Positions 8,321 through 17,884 of a stretch of DNA of 64,000 bases are shown here, piece by piece; position 1 is the first letter of the stretch, and every line of letters begins with the position of its first letter. The stretch covers positions 1-64,000 of the forward strand of contig NZ_JAMXLH010000053.1 of the NCBI RefSeq assembly GCF_024281035.1. The letters are read 5' to 3'. Under the pieces are notes generated by a model. The model had not been told where the DNA came from. It saw only the letters and a list, made by a program, of their open reading frames with translations, and did not search any database. The translations under genes were made by a program, and so were the position numbers. This stretch comes from Paraburkholderia sp. (GTDB lineage Bacteria; Pseudomonadota; Gammaproteobacteria; Burkholderiales; Burkholderiaceae).

Positions 8321-9454
8321 ATGTTGATCACGAACGCCCGCATCGTGACGCGAGACGAAGTTTTCACCGGCACGATGCGTGTCGATGGCAGCCGGATCGG
8401 CGAACTGTCGCGCGGCACGACCGCCGCCGCCGACGCTGAAGACTGGCACGGCGACTATCTGCTGCCGGGTCTCGTCGAACTGCACACCGACAACCTGGAA
8501 AAGCACCTCGCACCGCGCCCCGGCGTGCACTGGAACACCGACGCCGCGTTCGTGATCCACGACGCGCAGATCGCCGCGGCGGGCATCACAACGGTGTTCG
8601 ACGCCCTCGCCATCGGCACGCGGCTCGCCGTGGGCGTGCGCGGCCGCGACGTGCAGCTGGCGTGCTCCGAGGCGCTCCTGCGTTTCTCCCAGCGCGACCT
8701 GCTGCGTGCCGAGCACTTCCTGCACCTGCGCTGCGAGATCGCGACCCAGGACGTGATCGAACTTTTCGACACGCTGAGCGAGCACCCGCTCCTGCGGCTC
8801 GCCTCGGTGATGGACCACACGCCGGGCCAGCGCCAGTGGCACGACCGCGAGCAATGGCGCCGCTTCCAGGAGCGCCACGGCAAGTGGACCGATGAACAGG
8901 CCGCGACGGCGCTGGCCGAACTTGCCGACGAGCAAAAGCGCTTCGCCGACGACCACCGCCGCGAAATCGTCGAGCGCTGCCGGGTGCGCGGCATCCCGCT
9001 CGCGAGTCACGACGACACGCTGGTGGAACATGTCGAGCAGGCTGCCGCCGAAGGCATGGTGCTCGCCGAATTCCCCACCACGCGCCTCGCCGCGGCGCAG
9101 GCGAAAAAACGCGGCATCGCGACGATCATGGGTGCGCCGAACGTGGTGCGCGGCGGCTCGCACTCGGGCAACGTGTCGGCGCTGGAACTGGCCGAGGCGG
9201 GCTTGCTCGACATCCTGTCGTCGGATTACGTGCCGTCGAGCCTGCTCGCGGCGGCCTTCGACCTCGTCGCCAGGGCGGGCTGGACGCTGCCGCGCGCCGT
9301 GGCGACGGTCTCGCACGAGCCCGCGCGCAAGGCCGGGCTGACCGACCGGGGCGCGATCGAGCCGGGGCTGCGCGCAGACTTCGTGCGCGTGGCGATGCTC
9401 GATGCGCTGCCGGTGCCGCGCGAGACCTACCGCGCAGGCAAGCGGGTGGTCTGA
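8321..9454 (+). CDS. phnM: PhnM, ribose 1-methylphosphonate 5-triphosphate diphosphatase
   Basis: A 377-aa amidohydrolase-superfamily enzyme that releases pyrophosphate from the 5-triphosphate intermediate before C-P cleavage. The metal-site signature PGLVELHTDNLEKHLAPRPG is at about residues 47-66. Further ligands are in DHTPGQ and LASHDD, and the substrate motif is SSDYVPSSLL. It is 65 bp downstream of phnL, a slightly larger gap than elsewhere in the operon. It is the last recognised phn gene; phnO and phnP do not follow. Confidence 0.94.
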   Translation: MLITNARIVTRDEVFTGTMRVDGSRIGELSRGTTAAADAEDWHGDYLLPGLVELHTDNLEKHLAPRPGVHWNTDAAFVIHDAQIAAAGITTVFDALAIGTRLAVGVRGRDVQLACSEALLRFSQRDLLRAEHFLHLRCEIATQDVIELFDTLSEHPLLRLASVMDHTPGQRQWHDREQWRRFQERHGKWTDEQAATALAELADEQKRFADDHRREIVERCRVRGIPLASHDDTLVEHVEQAAAEGMVLAEFPTTRLAAAQAKKRGIATIMGAPNVVRGGSHSGNVSALELAEAGLLDILSSDYVPSSLLAAAFDLVARAGWTLPRAVATVSHEPARKAGLTDRGAIEPGLRADFVRVAMLDALPVPRETYRAGKRVV

Positions 9455-9911
9455 GCGGCGCGCGCGCCGCGTTGCAAAAGCGTGCCGGACAGCCCGCGCG
9501 GCCAACGGCACGCCATCGTTTTTATTTCATATTCCATACAGAATCTTTCGGCGCGGCAGCGGCGCTGCGCGGATTGTCGCGCCGACGCATCACAGCCCGC
9601 ACATCACAGCCCGTGCATCGCAAACCCGCGCCGGCGTTTCGGGCGCACCTCGCGACCGCCGCAAAGCCCCGTCCGGCACTGCTTTCAGTGCTCCTGCGCC
9701 CGGTCACCGAACGTTCGTTAACACGCGACTGCGCGCACTATCTCGTATTACACTAGCGACGTCACAATTTTGACCTGGTAGTCTTGGCGCACCGCTGGCA
9801 ATACCGTTGGCGGATCTGACCAGAATTGGGACGCAAACCGCGCCTGATAATTGCACTGCGGCGCCCACAACGCACGCGGTGCACCATGAACCATACCGAG
9901 GAGTACACATA
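9455..9911. other. Intergenic region between phnM and the binding-protein gene
   Basis: 457 bp with no convincing gene. It contains two copies of CATCACAGCCCG (9588-9599 and 9602-9613). The second half is less GC-rich and probably holds the promoter of the downstream gene; no terminator hairpin for phnM could be fixed by eye. Confidence 0.5.
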
Positions 9912-10679
9912 GTGAAGAAACTGCTTGCCGCCCTGTCGGTTGCCCTGCTGGCCGTATCGGCCGGTGCTGCCCATGCGAAGGACTGGTCCACCGTGCGCTT
10001 CGGTGTCGACGCCAGCTACGCGCCGTTCGAATCCAAAGCACCGGATGGCAAGCTGGTCGGCTTCGACATCGACCTCGGAAACGAAATCTGCAAGCGCCTG
10101 AACGCGAAGTGCGTGTGGGTCGAGCAGGATTTCGACGGCATCATCCCGGCCCTGAAGGCGAAGAAGTTCGATGGCGCCCTCTCGTCGATGACCATCACGC
10201 CGGAGCGCGAGCAACAGATCGCCTTCTCGGTCAAGCTGTTCAACACGCCGACGCGCCTCGTGGCGAAGAAGGGTTCCAACCTGCAGGCAACGGCTGACGC
10301 GCTCAAGGGCAAGTCGGTGGGCGTCGAGCAAGGCACGATCCAGGAAACCTACGCGAAGGCAAACTGGGCACCCAAGGGCGTGAACGTGGTTCCCTACCAG
10401 AACCAGGATCAGGTCTACGCCGACCTGCTGTCGGGCCGTCTGGACGCAGCGCTGCAAGACGAAGTGCAAGCCGACCTGGGCTTCCTGAAGACCCCGCGCG
10501 GCGCTGGCTTTGCGTTCGCCGGCAAGGAAATCCCGACGGGCGCCGCCGCTATCGGCCTGCGCAAGGAAGACGCCGACCTGAAGGCAAAGATCGACAAGGC
10601 TATCGCCGACATGATCAAGGACGGCACGTACAAGAAGCTCGCAGCCAAGTACTTCGACTTCGACGTCTACGGCAGCTAA
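9912..10679 (+). CDS. Periplasmic basic amino-acid binding protein (ArgT/HisJ family)
   Basis: A 255-aa SBP_bac_3 protein. The signal peptide VKKLLAALSVALLAVSAGAAHA ends at about residue 22, followed by the ligand-domain start VRFGVDASYAPFESKAPDGK and GFDIDLGNEICKRL. It should bind Lys/Arg/Orn or His in the periplasm and hand it to an ABC permease. The start is GTG 9912: GAGGAG at 9898-9903 is well spaced and the signal peptide begins there; a farther in-frame ATG at 9807 would bury the signal. No permease or ATPase genes follow, so it is an orphan here. Confidence 0.9.
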   Translation: MKKLLAALSVALLAVSAGAAHAKDWSTVRFGVDASYAPFESKAPDGKLVGFDIDLGNEICKRLNAKCVWVEQDFDGIIPALKAKKFDGALSSMTITPEREQQIAFSVKLFNTPTRLVAKKGSNLQATADALKGKSVGVEQGTIQETYAKANWAPKGVNVVPYQNQDQVYADLLSGRLDAALQDEVQADLGFLKTPRGAGFAFAGKEIPTGAAAIGLRKEDADLKAKIDKAIADMIKDGTYKKLAAKYFDFDVYGS

Positions 10680-10730
10680 TTGCCCTGCGCCGCGCCGCGA
10701 CGCCCGCGGGCGTCGCGAACGCGGTACACG

Positions 10731-10762
10731 AAAAAACCCAGACTGCGGTCTGGGTTTTTTTT
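10731..10762 (+). terminator. Rho-independent terminator
   Basis: AAAAAACCCAGAC, loop TGCG, GTCTGGGTTTTTT: a 13-bp stem with A and T tracts on both sides, 50 bp after the binding-protein stop. Confidence 0.92.
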
Positions 10763-11009
10763 CGCCCTCGCGCCGTATCGCCATCGATCATTGAGGATTG
10801 GAAAACATCTTCGGATGCGCGGCGACGGACCGGTTGATGGCGGCCGATGGCAAGCATCTCGCGCAGCGAGCACGCAGCGGCGAGGAGCCGCCCGGGTTCC
10901 GGCCTCAGATCGAATCCGCTAAGATCGGCCTACCGCTTTCATCGCGGGAATCGCTGGATCCGAACTCAACTTCAATGCGCGCCGCGGCATCCCGTGACGC
11001 GCTCAGATC

Positions 11010-12125
11010 ATGCAAACCCATCACCATCCGTTGATCGCGCCGGCACTCGGCACCGAGCGGCACATCACGAGCTTCCACTACGGCACGGGCGGCACTCAAA
11101 AGGTCTACGTCCAATCGTCGCTGCACGCCGACGAACTGCCCGGCATGCTGGCTGCGTGGGTCCTGCGCCGCAAGCTCGCCGAACTCGAAGCGGCGGGCCG
11201 CATCCGCGGTGAAATCGTGGTCGTCCCGGTTGCGAATCCGATCGGCCTTGGGCAGCACTGGCTCGGTCATCTCGCCGGACGGTTCGAATCGAACACGGCG
11301 CAGAACTTCAACCGCAACTTCTACGACCTCGCGACGCTCGTGCTGCCGGTGATCGAGGCACGCCTCGGTCCCGATGCCGACGCGAACCGAAACGCCATTC
11401 GCGCGGCCATGGGCGAGGCGCTGGCCGCACAAAAGCCGAAGACCGAGCTGGATTCGCAGCGCCTCGCGCTGCAGCGGCTGTCCTTCGACGCCGACATCGT
11501 GCTCGACCTGCATTGCGACTGGGAAGCCGCGCTGCACATCTACACGAACCCTGAGCTGTGGCCCGACGTCGAACCGCTCGCGCGCTATCTGGACGCCAAA
11601 GCGTCGCTGCTCGCGCTGAATTCGGTCGGCAATCCGTTCGAAGAGATCCACAGCTTCTGCTGGAGCGAACTGCGCGAGCGCTTCGGCAAGCGCCATCCGA
11701 TTCCGCCCGGCTCGATCTCGGTGACCGTGGAGCTGCGCAGCCAGCGCGACGTGTCGTATGAATTCGCCGAACGCGATGCGCAGGGCATCGTCGATTATCT
11801 GGTCCATCGCGGCGTGATCGACGGCGAGGCGCCGCCGCTGCCGCCGCTCGCGTATCCGGCCACGCCGCTGGCCGGCACGGAGCCGCTTGTTGCACCCGCA
11901 ACGGGCGTGATCGTATTTCGCGCCGAACACGGCACGTGGATCGAGGCAGGCGCGCCAGTCGCCGACATCGTGAACCCCCTGACCGACGAAGTGATCACGC
12001 TACGCAGCAGCGTGAGCGGCGTGATGTACGCGCGGCACAGCACGCGCTTCGCCACGGCCGGAGCGGAGATCGCACGGATCGCAGGCGCGCGCCCGATTCG
12101 CAGCGGCGCGCTGCTCTCGCTCTGA
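11010..12125 (+). CDS. Succinylglutamate desuccinylase/aspartoacylase (M14-like) family protein
   Basis: A 371-aa zinc-dependent deacylase-type protein. The H-x-x-E zinc motif is in SSLHADELPG around residues 37-46, and a later His lies in DIVLDLHCDW. QNFNRNFYDL matches the family's substrate region. After about residue 290 there is a lipoyl-like beta segment (APATGVIVFRAEHGTWIEAGAPVADIVNPL), typical of a subgroup. The reaction is expected to be hydrolysis of an N-acyl amino acid or an amide; the substrate is unknown. It sits next to an amino-acid binding protein, which supports a role in amino-acid derivative use (inference). Confidence 0.85.
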   Translation: MQTHHHPLIAPALGTERHITSFHYGTGGTQKVYVQSSLHADELPGMLAAWVLRRKLAELEAAGRIRGEIVVVPVANPIGLGQHWLGHLAGRFESNTAQNFNRNFYDLATLVLPVIEARLGPDADANRNAIRAAMGEALAAQKPKTELDSQRLALQRLSFDADIVLDLHCDWEAALHIYTNPELWPDVEPLARYLDAKASLLALNSVGNPFEEIHSFCWSELRERFGKRHPIPPGSISVTVELRSQRDVSYEFAERDAQGIVDYLVHRGVIDGEAPPLPPLAYPATPLAGTEPLVAPATGVIVFRAEHGTWIEAGAPVADIVNPLTDEVITLRSSVSGVMYARHSTRFATAGAEIARIAGARPIRSGALLSL

Positions 12126-12135
12126 TCCGGCGGTG

Positions 12136-12168
12136 CGCCCGGCTCATGCGGAACGTATGAGCCGGGCG
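12136..12168. terminator. Stem-loop after the deacylase gene
   Basis: CGCCCGGCTCAT and ATGAGCCGGGCG form a perfect 12-bp stem with a 9-nt loop, 10 bp after the stop. There is no T-tract, so intrinsic termination is likely but not certain. Confidence 0.65.
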
Positions 12169-12605
12169 ATCCGTCTGGCGCTTGCTCTGCATCACTCACG
12201 TTCTCGAACGAGCGTCGGCCGATATGAGCTACATCAAAATCCCGGCAACGATCTTTAATTCGTGTTGTTGATAAATCACATCGATCTGCATTAATTGCCC
12301 AATAGCCGCAGGTAAATCTCGCTGCCCAAAGGCGCCTGCCAGGCATATTCCAAAAAGATATATCCCCGGCTTCTGATCCGCGATCCTCACCAATCCGCGT
12401 CGGACCCGGGTACGGATACCAATCCTGAACAAATATCAATTCCAGGGACCTGCTGTCGTATCGACGCCACAGTAAAGCAACAAATTCCCTACGTACTCCC
12501 TCTGTCATATTAAATTCTGCGGCGTGGAATAAATTGCGCGCCACGGATGACCTTGTCCGAACGAGACGAGGCACTCGTATCCTTCCTTAATCCGGAGAAC
12601 AAGTC
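12169..12605. other. Porin upstream region
   Basis: About 440 bp, clearly richer in A and T than the surroundings, with no convincing gene. Presumably it is the promoter and leader of the porin. Open frames here have no Shine-Dalgarno support. Confidence 0.5.
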
Positions 12606-13781
12606 TTGTATAAGAAAATCCTGACCACCGCGGTTCTCGCCGCAATCGCGGGCGCAGCCCAAGCACAAAGCAGCGTGACGCTGTATGGCTTGATCGACGC
12701 CGGTATCACGTACACGAACAACCAGAACGGCCACAGCGCATGGCAGATGCGCAGCGGCACGGTCAACGGCAGCCGTTGGGGCCTGCGCGGCGCTGAAGAC
12801 CTCGGCGGCGGCCTGAAGGCGATCTTCACGTTGGAGAACGGCTTCAGCATCAACAACGGCACGTTCGGCCAGTCGAACCGCATGTTCGGCCGTCAGGCAT
12901 TCGTCGGTCTCGCAAGCGACCAGTTCGGCGCCGTGACCCTCGGCCGTCAATACGACAGCGTCGTTGACTATGTGGCACCGCTGACGCTCACGGGCAGCCA
13001 ATACGGCGGCACGATCGCTGCTCACCCGTTCGACAACGACAACCTGAACAACTCGGTCCGTTTCAACAACACGGTCAAGTACACGAGTATCGACGTTTCG
13101 GGCTTCAAGTTCGGCGCAACGTACTCGTTCTCGAACAGCACCGATTTCGCGAACAACCGTGCATACAGCTTCGGCGCATCGTATAACTACGGTCCCCTGA
13201 AGTTTGCAGCTGGCTACCTGCAGCTGAACAACGACGTGAGCGGCACCAACTTCCAGGGCGCCGACGCTACGAAAGCGGGCGCGCAAACCGGCGAATACAC
13301 GTTCGCCGCAGGTCGTCAGCGCACGTTCGGTGGCGGCGTCAACTACGCGTTCGGCCCGGCAACCCTCGGCGTCGTGTACACGCAGACCAACCTGTCCCAG
13401 GCAATCGGCATCTCGGCGGGCCAATCGGGTACCGCCAACGCCACCGGCTTCGGCGGCAACAGCGCACGCTTCCAGAACATCGAAGGCAACGTCCGCTACG
13501 CTCTGACCCCGGCCCTGACGCTGGCTGGCGCTTACACGTACACCCGGGCGAACTTCGGTTCCGGCGTGAACCCGAACTACAACTCGGTTTCGCTGCAAGG
13601 CGACTACCTGCTCTCGAAGCGCACGGACGTCTACCTGCAAGGCGACTACCAGCACGTTTCGTCGGCAAAGTGGTTCAACGGCAAGTCCGTTGGCGCTTTC
13701 ATGAACGGCGAAGGCTCGAGCGCCGCTTCGTCGACGCAAAGCCAGGTGGCTGTGACGGTCGGTATGCGTCACCGCTTCTAA
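12606..13781 (+). CDS. Gram-negative general porin (OmpC-like)
   Basis: A 391-aa outer-membrane trimeric porin. The signal peptide ends at AQAQ, and the mature protein opens with SSVTLYGLIDAGITYTNN. Burkholderia-type features include SRWGLRGAEDLGGGLKAIFTLENGF, MFGRQAFVGLASDQFGAVTLGRQYD, alternating beta strands throughout, and the terminal aromatic GMRHRF. The start appears to be TTG 12606, since YKKILTTAVLAAIAGAAQA directly follows and a GGAG is 9-12 nt upstream. A terminator follows. A second porin of the same family is at 37274-38434. Confidence 0.93.
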   Translation: MYKKILTTAVLAAIAGAAQAQSSVTLYGLIDAGITYTNNQNGHSAWQMRSGTVNGSRWGLRGAEDLGGGLKAIFTLENGFSINNGTFGQSNRMFGRQAFVGLASDQFGAVTLGRQYDSVVDYVAPLTLTGSQYGGTIAAHPFDNDNLNNSVRFNNTVKYTSIDVSGFKFGATYSFSNSTDFANNRAYSFGASYNYGPLKFAAGYLQLNNDVSGTNFQGADATKAGAQTGEYTFAAGRQRTFGGGVNYAFGPATLGVVYTQTNLSQAIGISAGQSGTANATGFGGNSARFQNIEGNVRYALTPALTLAGAYTYTRANFGSGVNPNYNSVSLQGDYLLSKRTDVYLQGDYQHVSSAKWFNGKSVGAFMNGEGSSAASSTQSQVAVTVGMRHRF

Positions 13782-13810
13782 GAAGCACCCTGCTGGCAGT
13801 TCTGCAGCTG

Positions 13811-13839
13811 AAAAAGGCGCCGCTTGCGGCGCCTTTTTT
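13811..13839. terminator. Bidirectional terminator between porin and glgP
   Basis: AAAAAGGCGCCGC, loop TT, GCGGCGCCTTTTTT, between the convergent porin and glgP genes. It has T-tracts on both strands. Confidence 0.92.
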
Positions 13840-13879
13840 ATTGTCGCCGGCGCTTCATGAACCCGGCCCGGCGTGACCG

Positions 13880-16333
13880 CTAGCTCATGTCGAGAGGCTT
13901 CACGTGCCAGATATCGCTCGCGTATTCGGCGATCGCACGATCCGACGAAAACTGGCCCACGCCCGCAACATTCTCGATTGCGCTCGCAGTCCACCCCGCG
14001 ACGTCGACGAACCGGCGGTCGACTTCCTCCTGAGCCGCGATGAACGCAGCGAAGTCGGCCATCACGAGATAGTGGTCGCCCCAGTCCACGAGCGAGTGAA
14101 AAATATCCAGGAAGCGCGCAGGGTCTCCAGGCGAGAAAAAGCCCGTGCGAATCTGGTCGAGCGCGGTGCGCAGCTCCGCGTTGTCCTCGTAGATCTGGCG
14201 CGGCCGGTAGCCGGACGCGCGCAGTGCATCCACCTGATCCGCGGTGTGGCCGAAGATAAAGATATGCTCCGGTCCCACCGATTCGCCGATCTCGATGTTC
14301 GCGCCGTCCAGCGTACCGATCGTCAGCGCGCCATTGAGCGCGAGCTTCATGTTGCCGGTGCCCGACGCCTCGGTCCCCGCGGTCGAGATCTGCTCGGACA
14401 GATCGGCAGCGGGAATCATCAGTTCTGCCACGCTCACGCCGTAATTCGGCGCGAACAGCACTTTGAGCCGCCCGCCCACCACGGGATCGCTGTTGACCTT
14501 CGCGGCCACCTCGGTGATGAGCTTGATGATGGTCTTCGCCATGCGGTACGCGGACGCCGCCTTGCCGGCGAACCACACCACACGCGGTACCCAGTCGCTT
14601 TGCGGGTTCTCGCGGATGCGGTTGTAGCGCACGATCACATGCAGCACGTTGAGCAGCTGGCGCTTGTATTCGTGAATGCGCTTGACCTGCATGTCGAAGA
14701 GCGCGTCGGGATCGAGCACCATGCCCGTGCGCTGCGTGAGCCGCTGCAAAAGACGCACCTTGTTGCAGCGTTTGGCGGCGTGAAATGCGGCTTCGAACGC
14801 GGCGTCGCCGCGCAGATTGCGCAACCCGCGCAGTTCGAGCAGATCGCGACGCCAGTTCGTGCCGAGGCTCTCGTCGATGAGCCGGGCGAGCGGCGGATTC
14901 GCCTGCGCGAGCCAGCGGCGCGGCGTGATGCCGTTCGTGACGTTCGTGAAGCGCTCGGGATAGAGCCGCGCAAAATCGGCGAAGATATCGCGCTGCATGA
15001 GCTGCGAATGCAGCTTTGAAACGCCGTTGACCTTGTGGCTCGCGACGATCGCCAGATAGGCCATGCGCACGCGCCGGTGGCCGAATTCGTCGACGAGCGA
15101 GATGCGGCGGATCATGTCGAGATCGTGCGCGCCCTGACCGCTCGCTTCGCTGAGAAAGGCAGCGTTGATATCGAAGATGATCTGCAGATGCCGCGGCAGC
15201 AATCGCGCCAATAGTTCGAGATCCCATGTTTCGAGCGCTTCGGGCATCAGCGTGTGATTGGTGTACGAGAACACGCGCCGGATATGCCCCATCGCCTCGT
15301 CCCACGGCAAATGGTGGACATCCACGAGCAGACGGAGCAGCTCGGGGATCGCCAGCACCGGGTGCGTATCGTTCAGATGCACCGCGACTTTCTCGGAGAA
15401 GCGCCCGAACGTGCTGTGCGTGCGCAGATAGCGGCGGATCAGATCCTGCATCGTCGCGGACACGAAGAAATATTCCTGGCGCAGACGCAGCTCGCGGCCC
15501 GCCATCGTCGAATCGTCGGGATAGAGCAGGCGCGAGACGTTCTCCGATTCGTTGCGCGTCTCCACCGCGCGCTGATAGTCGCCCTTGTTGAACGCCGAGA
15601 GATCGAGTTCCTCGTCCGCACGCGCGGACCACAGGCGCAGCGTATTGGTGGCGTCGGTCGCGTAGCCCGGGATCACGGTGTCATAGGCCATCGCGTTGAC
15701 GTGCTGGGTGTCGATCCATTCGACGTGGCCGTCGCGCTGCACGGTGCGCCCGCCGAAGTGCACCGGATACTGCACCTCGGGCCGCGGAAACTCCCACGGA
15801 TTGCCTGCGTGCAGCCAGTAATCGGGCGCCTCGACCTGCTCGCCGTCGACGATCCGCTGCCGGAACATGCCGTAGTCGTAGCGAATGCCGTAGCCGAAAC
15901 CGGGAATGCCGAGCGTCGCCATCGAGTCGAGGAAACACGCGGCCAGACGTCCGAGGCCGCCGTTGCCGAGCGCGGCGTCCGGTTCGAGATCGATCAGCGA
16001 TTCCATGTCGATGCCGACGTCGGCCAGCGCCTCTTTCATCTGATCGTAGATGCCGAGCGCGAGCAGCGCGTTGGAGAACGTCCGGCCGATCAGAAATTCC
16101 ATCGACAGGTAATAGACGCGCTTGGCGTCCTGATCGTACTGGCGGCGCGTGGTGACCATCCAGCGCTGGACGAGACGATCGCGCACGGCGAGCTCCGCGG
16201 CGTGCAGCCAGTCCTGCGGACGGGCCGTGACGGCGTCCTTGCCGACGCCGTACATCAAACGGTTCGAGATGGAGCGGCGCAGCGCTTCGGCGCTGCTCTG
16301 TAAATGGTCGAACTCCAGACCGACGGCTGTCAT
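13880..16333 (-). CDS. glgP: Glycogen/maltodextrin phosphorylase
   Basis: An 817-aa cytosolic enzyme that releases glucose 1-phosphate from alpha-1,4-glucans using phosphate and PLP. Landmarks are DAALGNGGLGRLAACFLDSMATL, the substrate-loop region AVHLNDTHPVLAIPELLRLLVD, VTNGITPRRWL, and the PLP-lysine motif EASGTGNMKLALNGALTIGTLDGANIEI. ATG 16333 gives a length close to E. coli GlgP (815 aa); upstream in-frame codons are rejected as unlike the family. No other glycogen genes are adjacent. Confidence 0.95.
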   Translation of the reverse strand: MTAVGLEFDHLQSSAEALRRSISNRLMYGVGKDAVTARPQDWLHAAELAVRDRLVQRWMVTTRRQYDQDAKRVYYLSMEFLIGRTFSNALLALGIYDQMKEALADVGIDMESLIDLEPDAALGNGGLGRLAACFLDSMATLGIPGFGYGIRYDYGMFRQRIVDGEQVEAPDYWLHAGNPWEFPRPEVQYPVHFGGRTVQRDGHVEWIDTQHVNAMAYDTVIPGYATDATNTLRLWSARADEELDLSAFNKGDYQRAVETRNESENVSRLLYPDDSTMAGRELRLRQEYFFVSATMQDLIRRYLRTHSTFGRFSEKVAVHLNDTHPVLAIPELLRLLVDVHHLPWDEAMGHIRRVFSYTNHTLMPEALETWDLELLARLLPRHLQIIFDINAAFLSEASGQGAHDLDMIRRISLVDEFGHRRVRMAYLAIVASHKVNGVSKLHSQLMQRDIFADFARLYPERFTNVTNGITPRRWLAQANPPLARLIDESLGTNWRRDLLELRGLRNLRGDAAFEAAFHAAKRCNKVRLLQRLTQRTGMVLDPDALFDMQVKRIHEYKRQLLNVLHVIVRYNRIRENPQSDWVPRVVWFAGKAASAYRMAKTIIKLITEVAAKVNSDPVVGGRLKVLFAPNYGVSVAELMIPAADLSEQISTAGTEASGTGNMKLALNGALTIGTLDGANIEIGESVGPEHIFIFGHTADQVDALRASGYRPRQIYEDNAELRTALDQIRTGFFSPGDPARFLDIFHSLVDWGDHYLVMADFAAFIAAQEEVDRRFVDVAGWTASAIENVAGVGQFSSDRAIAEYASDIWHVKPLDMS

Positions 16334-16659
16334 CGAAGCCTCCCGGAAATGCGGCGCACTCGCCGCGCGTTCTGGGGCTGCGCGTGCAAAGCGCCCGGGT
16401 ACAGCGCCGGGGCCGAAACGCAGATCAGTTTGCAGATTAGGACATTTTTGCGCCGCTTGCGGCAGCACGGCATGGCGTGCTGCGGTGGGCCCGGCTACGG
16501 CGCCGCGCCGCCGTCGCGCGCGGCACGCGGCTTGCGCGCTCCGCGCGGGCTACCGGGCACCCGCGCGCCGCACGCGCCGCCTTACAACCCGGCCATGCGG
16601 CAATCGCAGCGGCGCGCACGATTCTTCGTCGCGATTCTTCGTCGCGCCGCGCCGGCGCG
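16334..16659. other. Gap between ltaE and glgP
   Basis: 326 GC-rich bases between two leftward genes. No gene, clear terminator or promoter motif was recognised; it presumably holds the glgP promoter. Confidence 0.4.
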
Positions 16660-17664
16660 TTATCGCGCGAAATACGCCTTCACGGCCTCGACGAACGTAT
16701 CGATATCGGCCGCCGACAAATCGAGGTGCGTCACGAATCGCGACGCGTAGAGCATCTGCGTGAGCACGCCGCGCTCCTTGAGCCACGCTTCGAGCGGCGC
16801 GCAGTGTTCCTGCGGGAACTGTGCGAATACCATGTTCGTCGCCTGCGACATGACCTTCACTTGCGCGATTTGCGCGAGACCGGCTGCAAGGCGTGCCGCG
16901 TTGGCGTGATCGTCGGCGAGTCGCGCGACGTTGTGATCGAGCGCGTAGAGGCAGGCCGCCGCCAGTACGCCCGACTGGCGCATGCCGCCGCCGAGCACCT
17001 TGCGCCAGCGGTGCGCCACGTCGATCACGGCCCGGCTGCCGACCAGCACCGAACCCACCGGCGCGCCCAGCCCCTTCGAAAAGCAGATCGACACCGAATC
17101 GAAGCCCGCACAGAGCGCCGCGAGCGACTGGCCCGAAGCGACGACGGCGTTGAACACGCGGGCGCCGTCGAGGTGCGTCGAGAGTCCGCGCGCGTGGGCG
17201 AGCCGGGTTGCCTCGGCGACATACGCCGCCGGCAGCACCTTGCCGCCGATCGTGTTCTCGAGCGCGAGCAGGCGCGTGCGCGCGAAGTGATCGTCGAGCG
17301 GCTTGATCGCGGCGGCGATGCGTTCGAGCGCAATCGTGCCGTCTTCGGCATTGTCGAGCGGCTGCGGCTGGATGCTGCCGAGGACCGCCGCGCCGCCGCC
17401 TTCGTATTTGTACGTGTGCGCCGCCTGGCCGACGATATATTCGTCGCCGCGCGCGCAGTGCGCCATCAGGGCGGCGAGGTTGCTCTGCGTGCCGCTCGGG
17501 AAGAACAGGCCCGCCTCCTTGCCCGCTTCCTCCGCGAGGCGCGCCTGCAGGCGCAGGACAGTCGGGTCGTCGCCCCAGACGTCGTCGCCGGTTTCGGCGC
17601 GGGTCATGGCGGCGAGCATGCCTTCGCTCGGGCGGGTAACGGTGTCGCTACGCAGATCGATCAT
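16660..17664 (-). CDS. ltaE: Low-specificity L-threonine aldolase
   Basis: A 334-aa PLP enzyme of fold type I that cleaves threonine and related beta-hydroxy amino acids to glycine and an aldehyde. It starts MIDLRSDTVTRPSEGMLAAM, the hallmark of the family. GDDVWGDDPTV and FPSGTQSNLAALMAHC follow, and the PLP Lys is in SVSICFSKGLGAPVGSVL. The length is normal. It stands alone between glgP and the M23 gene. Confidence 0.93.
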   Translation of the reverse strand: MIDLRSDTVTRPSEGMLAAMTRAETGDDVWGDDPTVLRLQARLAEEAGKEAGLFFPSGTQSNLAALMAHCARGDEYIVGQAAHTYKYEGGGAAVLGSIQPQPLDNAEDGTIALERIAAAIKPLDDHFARTRLLALENTIGGKVLPAAYVAEATRLAHARGLSTHLDGARVFNAVVASGQSLAALCAGFDSVSICFSKGLGAPVGSVLVGSRAVIDVAHRWRKVLGGGMRQSGVLAAACLYALDHNVARLADDHANAARLAAGLAQIAQVKVMSQATNMVFAQFPQEHCAPLEAWLKERGVLTQMLYASRFVTHLDLSAADIDTFVEAVKAYFAR

Positions 17665-17824
17665 GCGATGAAGTCCTCCTGGTTGGCGCTCGCGCGATGC
17701 CGCCCGCGCGGCGCGTGTGCGCCGTGCGTGGCGGCGCGCGTATTCCGGCGCGAAAACCGGCGCGCATCGCGGCTTGGGAACCTTGGAGTGTAGTTTCGAA
17801 CGGCGTGCGCAGGCAAATGGCGCA

Positions 17825-17850
17825 AAAACGCCGCCGTGTGCGGCGGTTTT
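17825..17850 (-). terminator. Terminator for the LysM/M23 gene
   Basis: On the minus strand CCGCCG, loop CACA, CGGCGG is followed by CGTTTTTG, about 35-60 bp after the stop of the LysM/M23 gene. Two copies of TTTCGCGCCGG lie between the stop and the hairpin. Confidence 0.8.
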
Positions 17851-17884
17851 CGCGCCGGTTTTCGCGCCGGTTTGCGCGTGCGGC

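Noticed and set aside
12126..12574. A leftward open frame reading through the porin upstream region
   Set aside because: It runs on as antisense to the deacylase gene, has no ribosome binding site, and no family was recognised. Its openness is explained by chance and composition.
12510..15632. A very long leftward open frame of about 1040 codons crossing the porin and glgP
   Set aside because: It is antisense to the porin and out of frame with glgP. The composition is Arg/Ala-rich, as in shadow frames of high-GC genes, while both real genes have clear family motifs.
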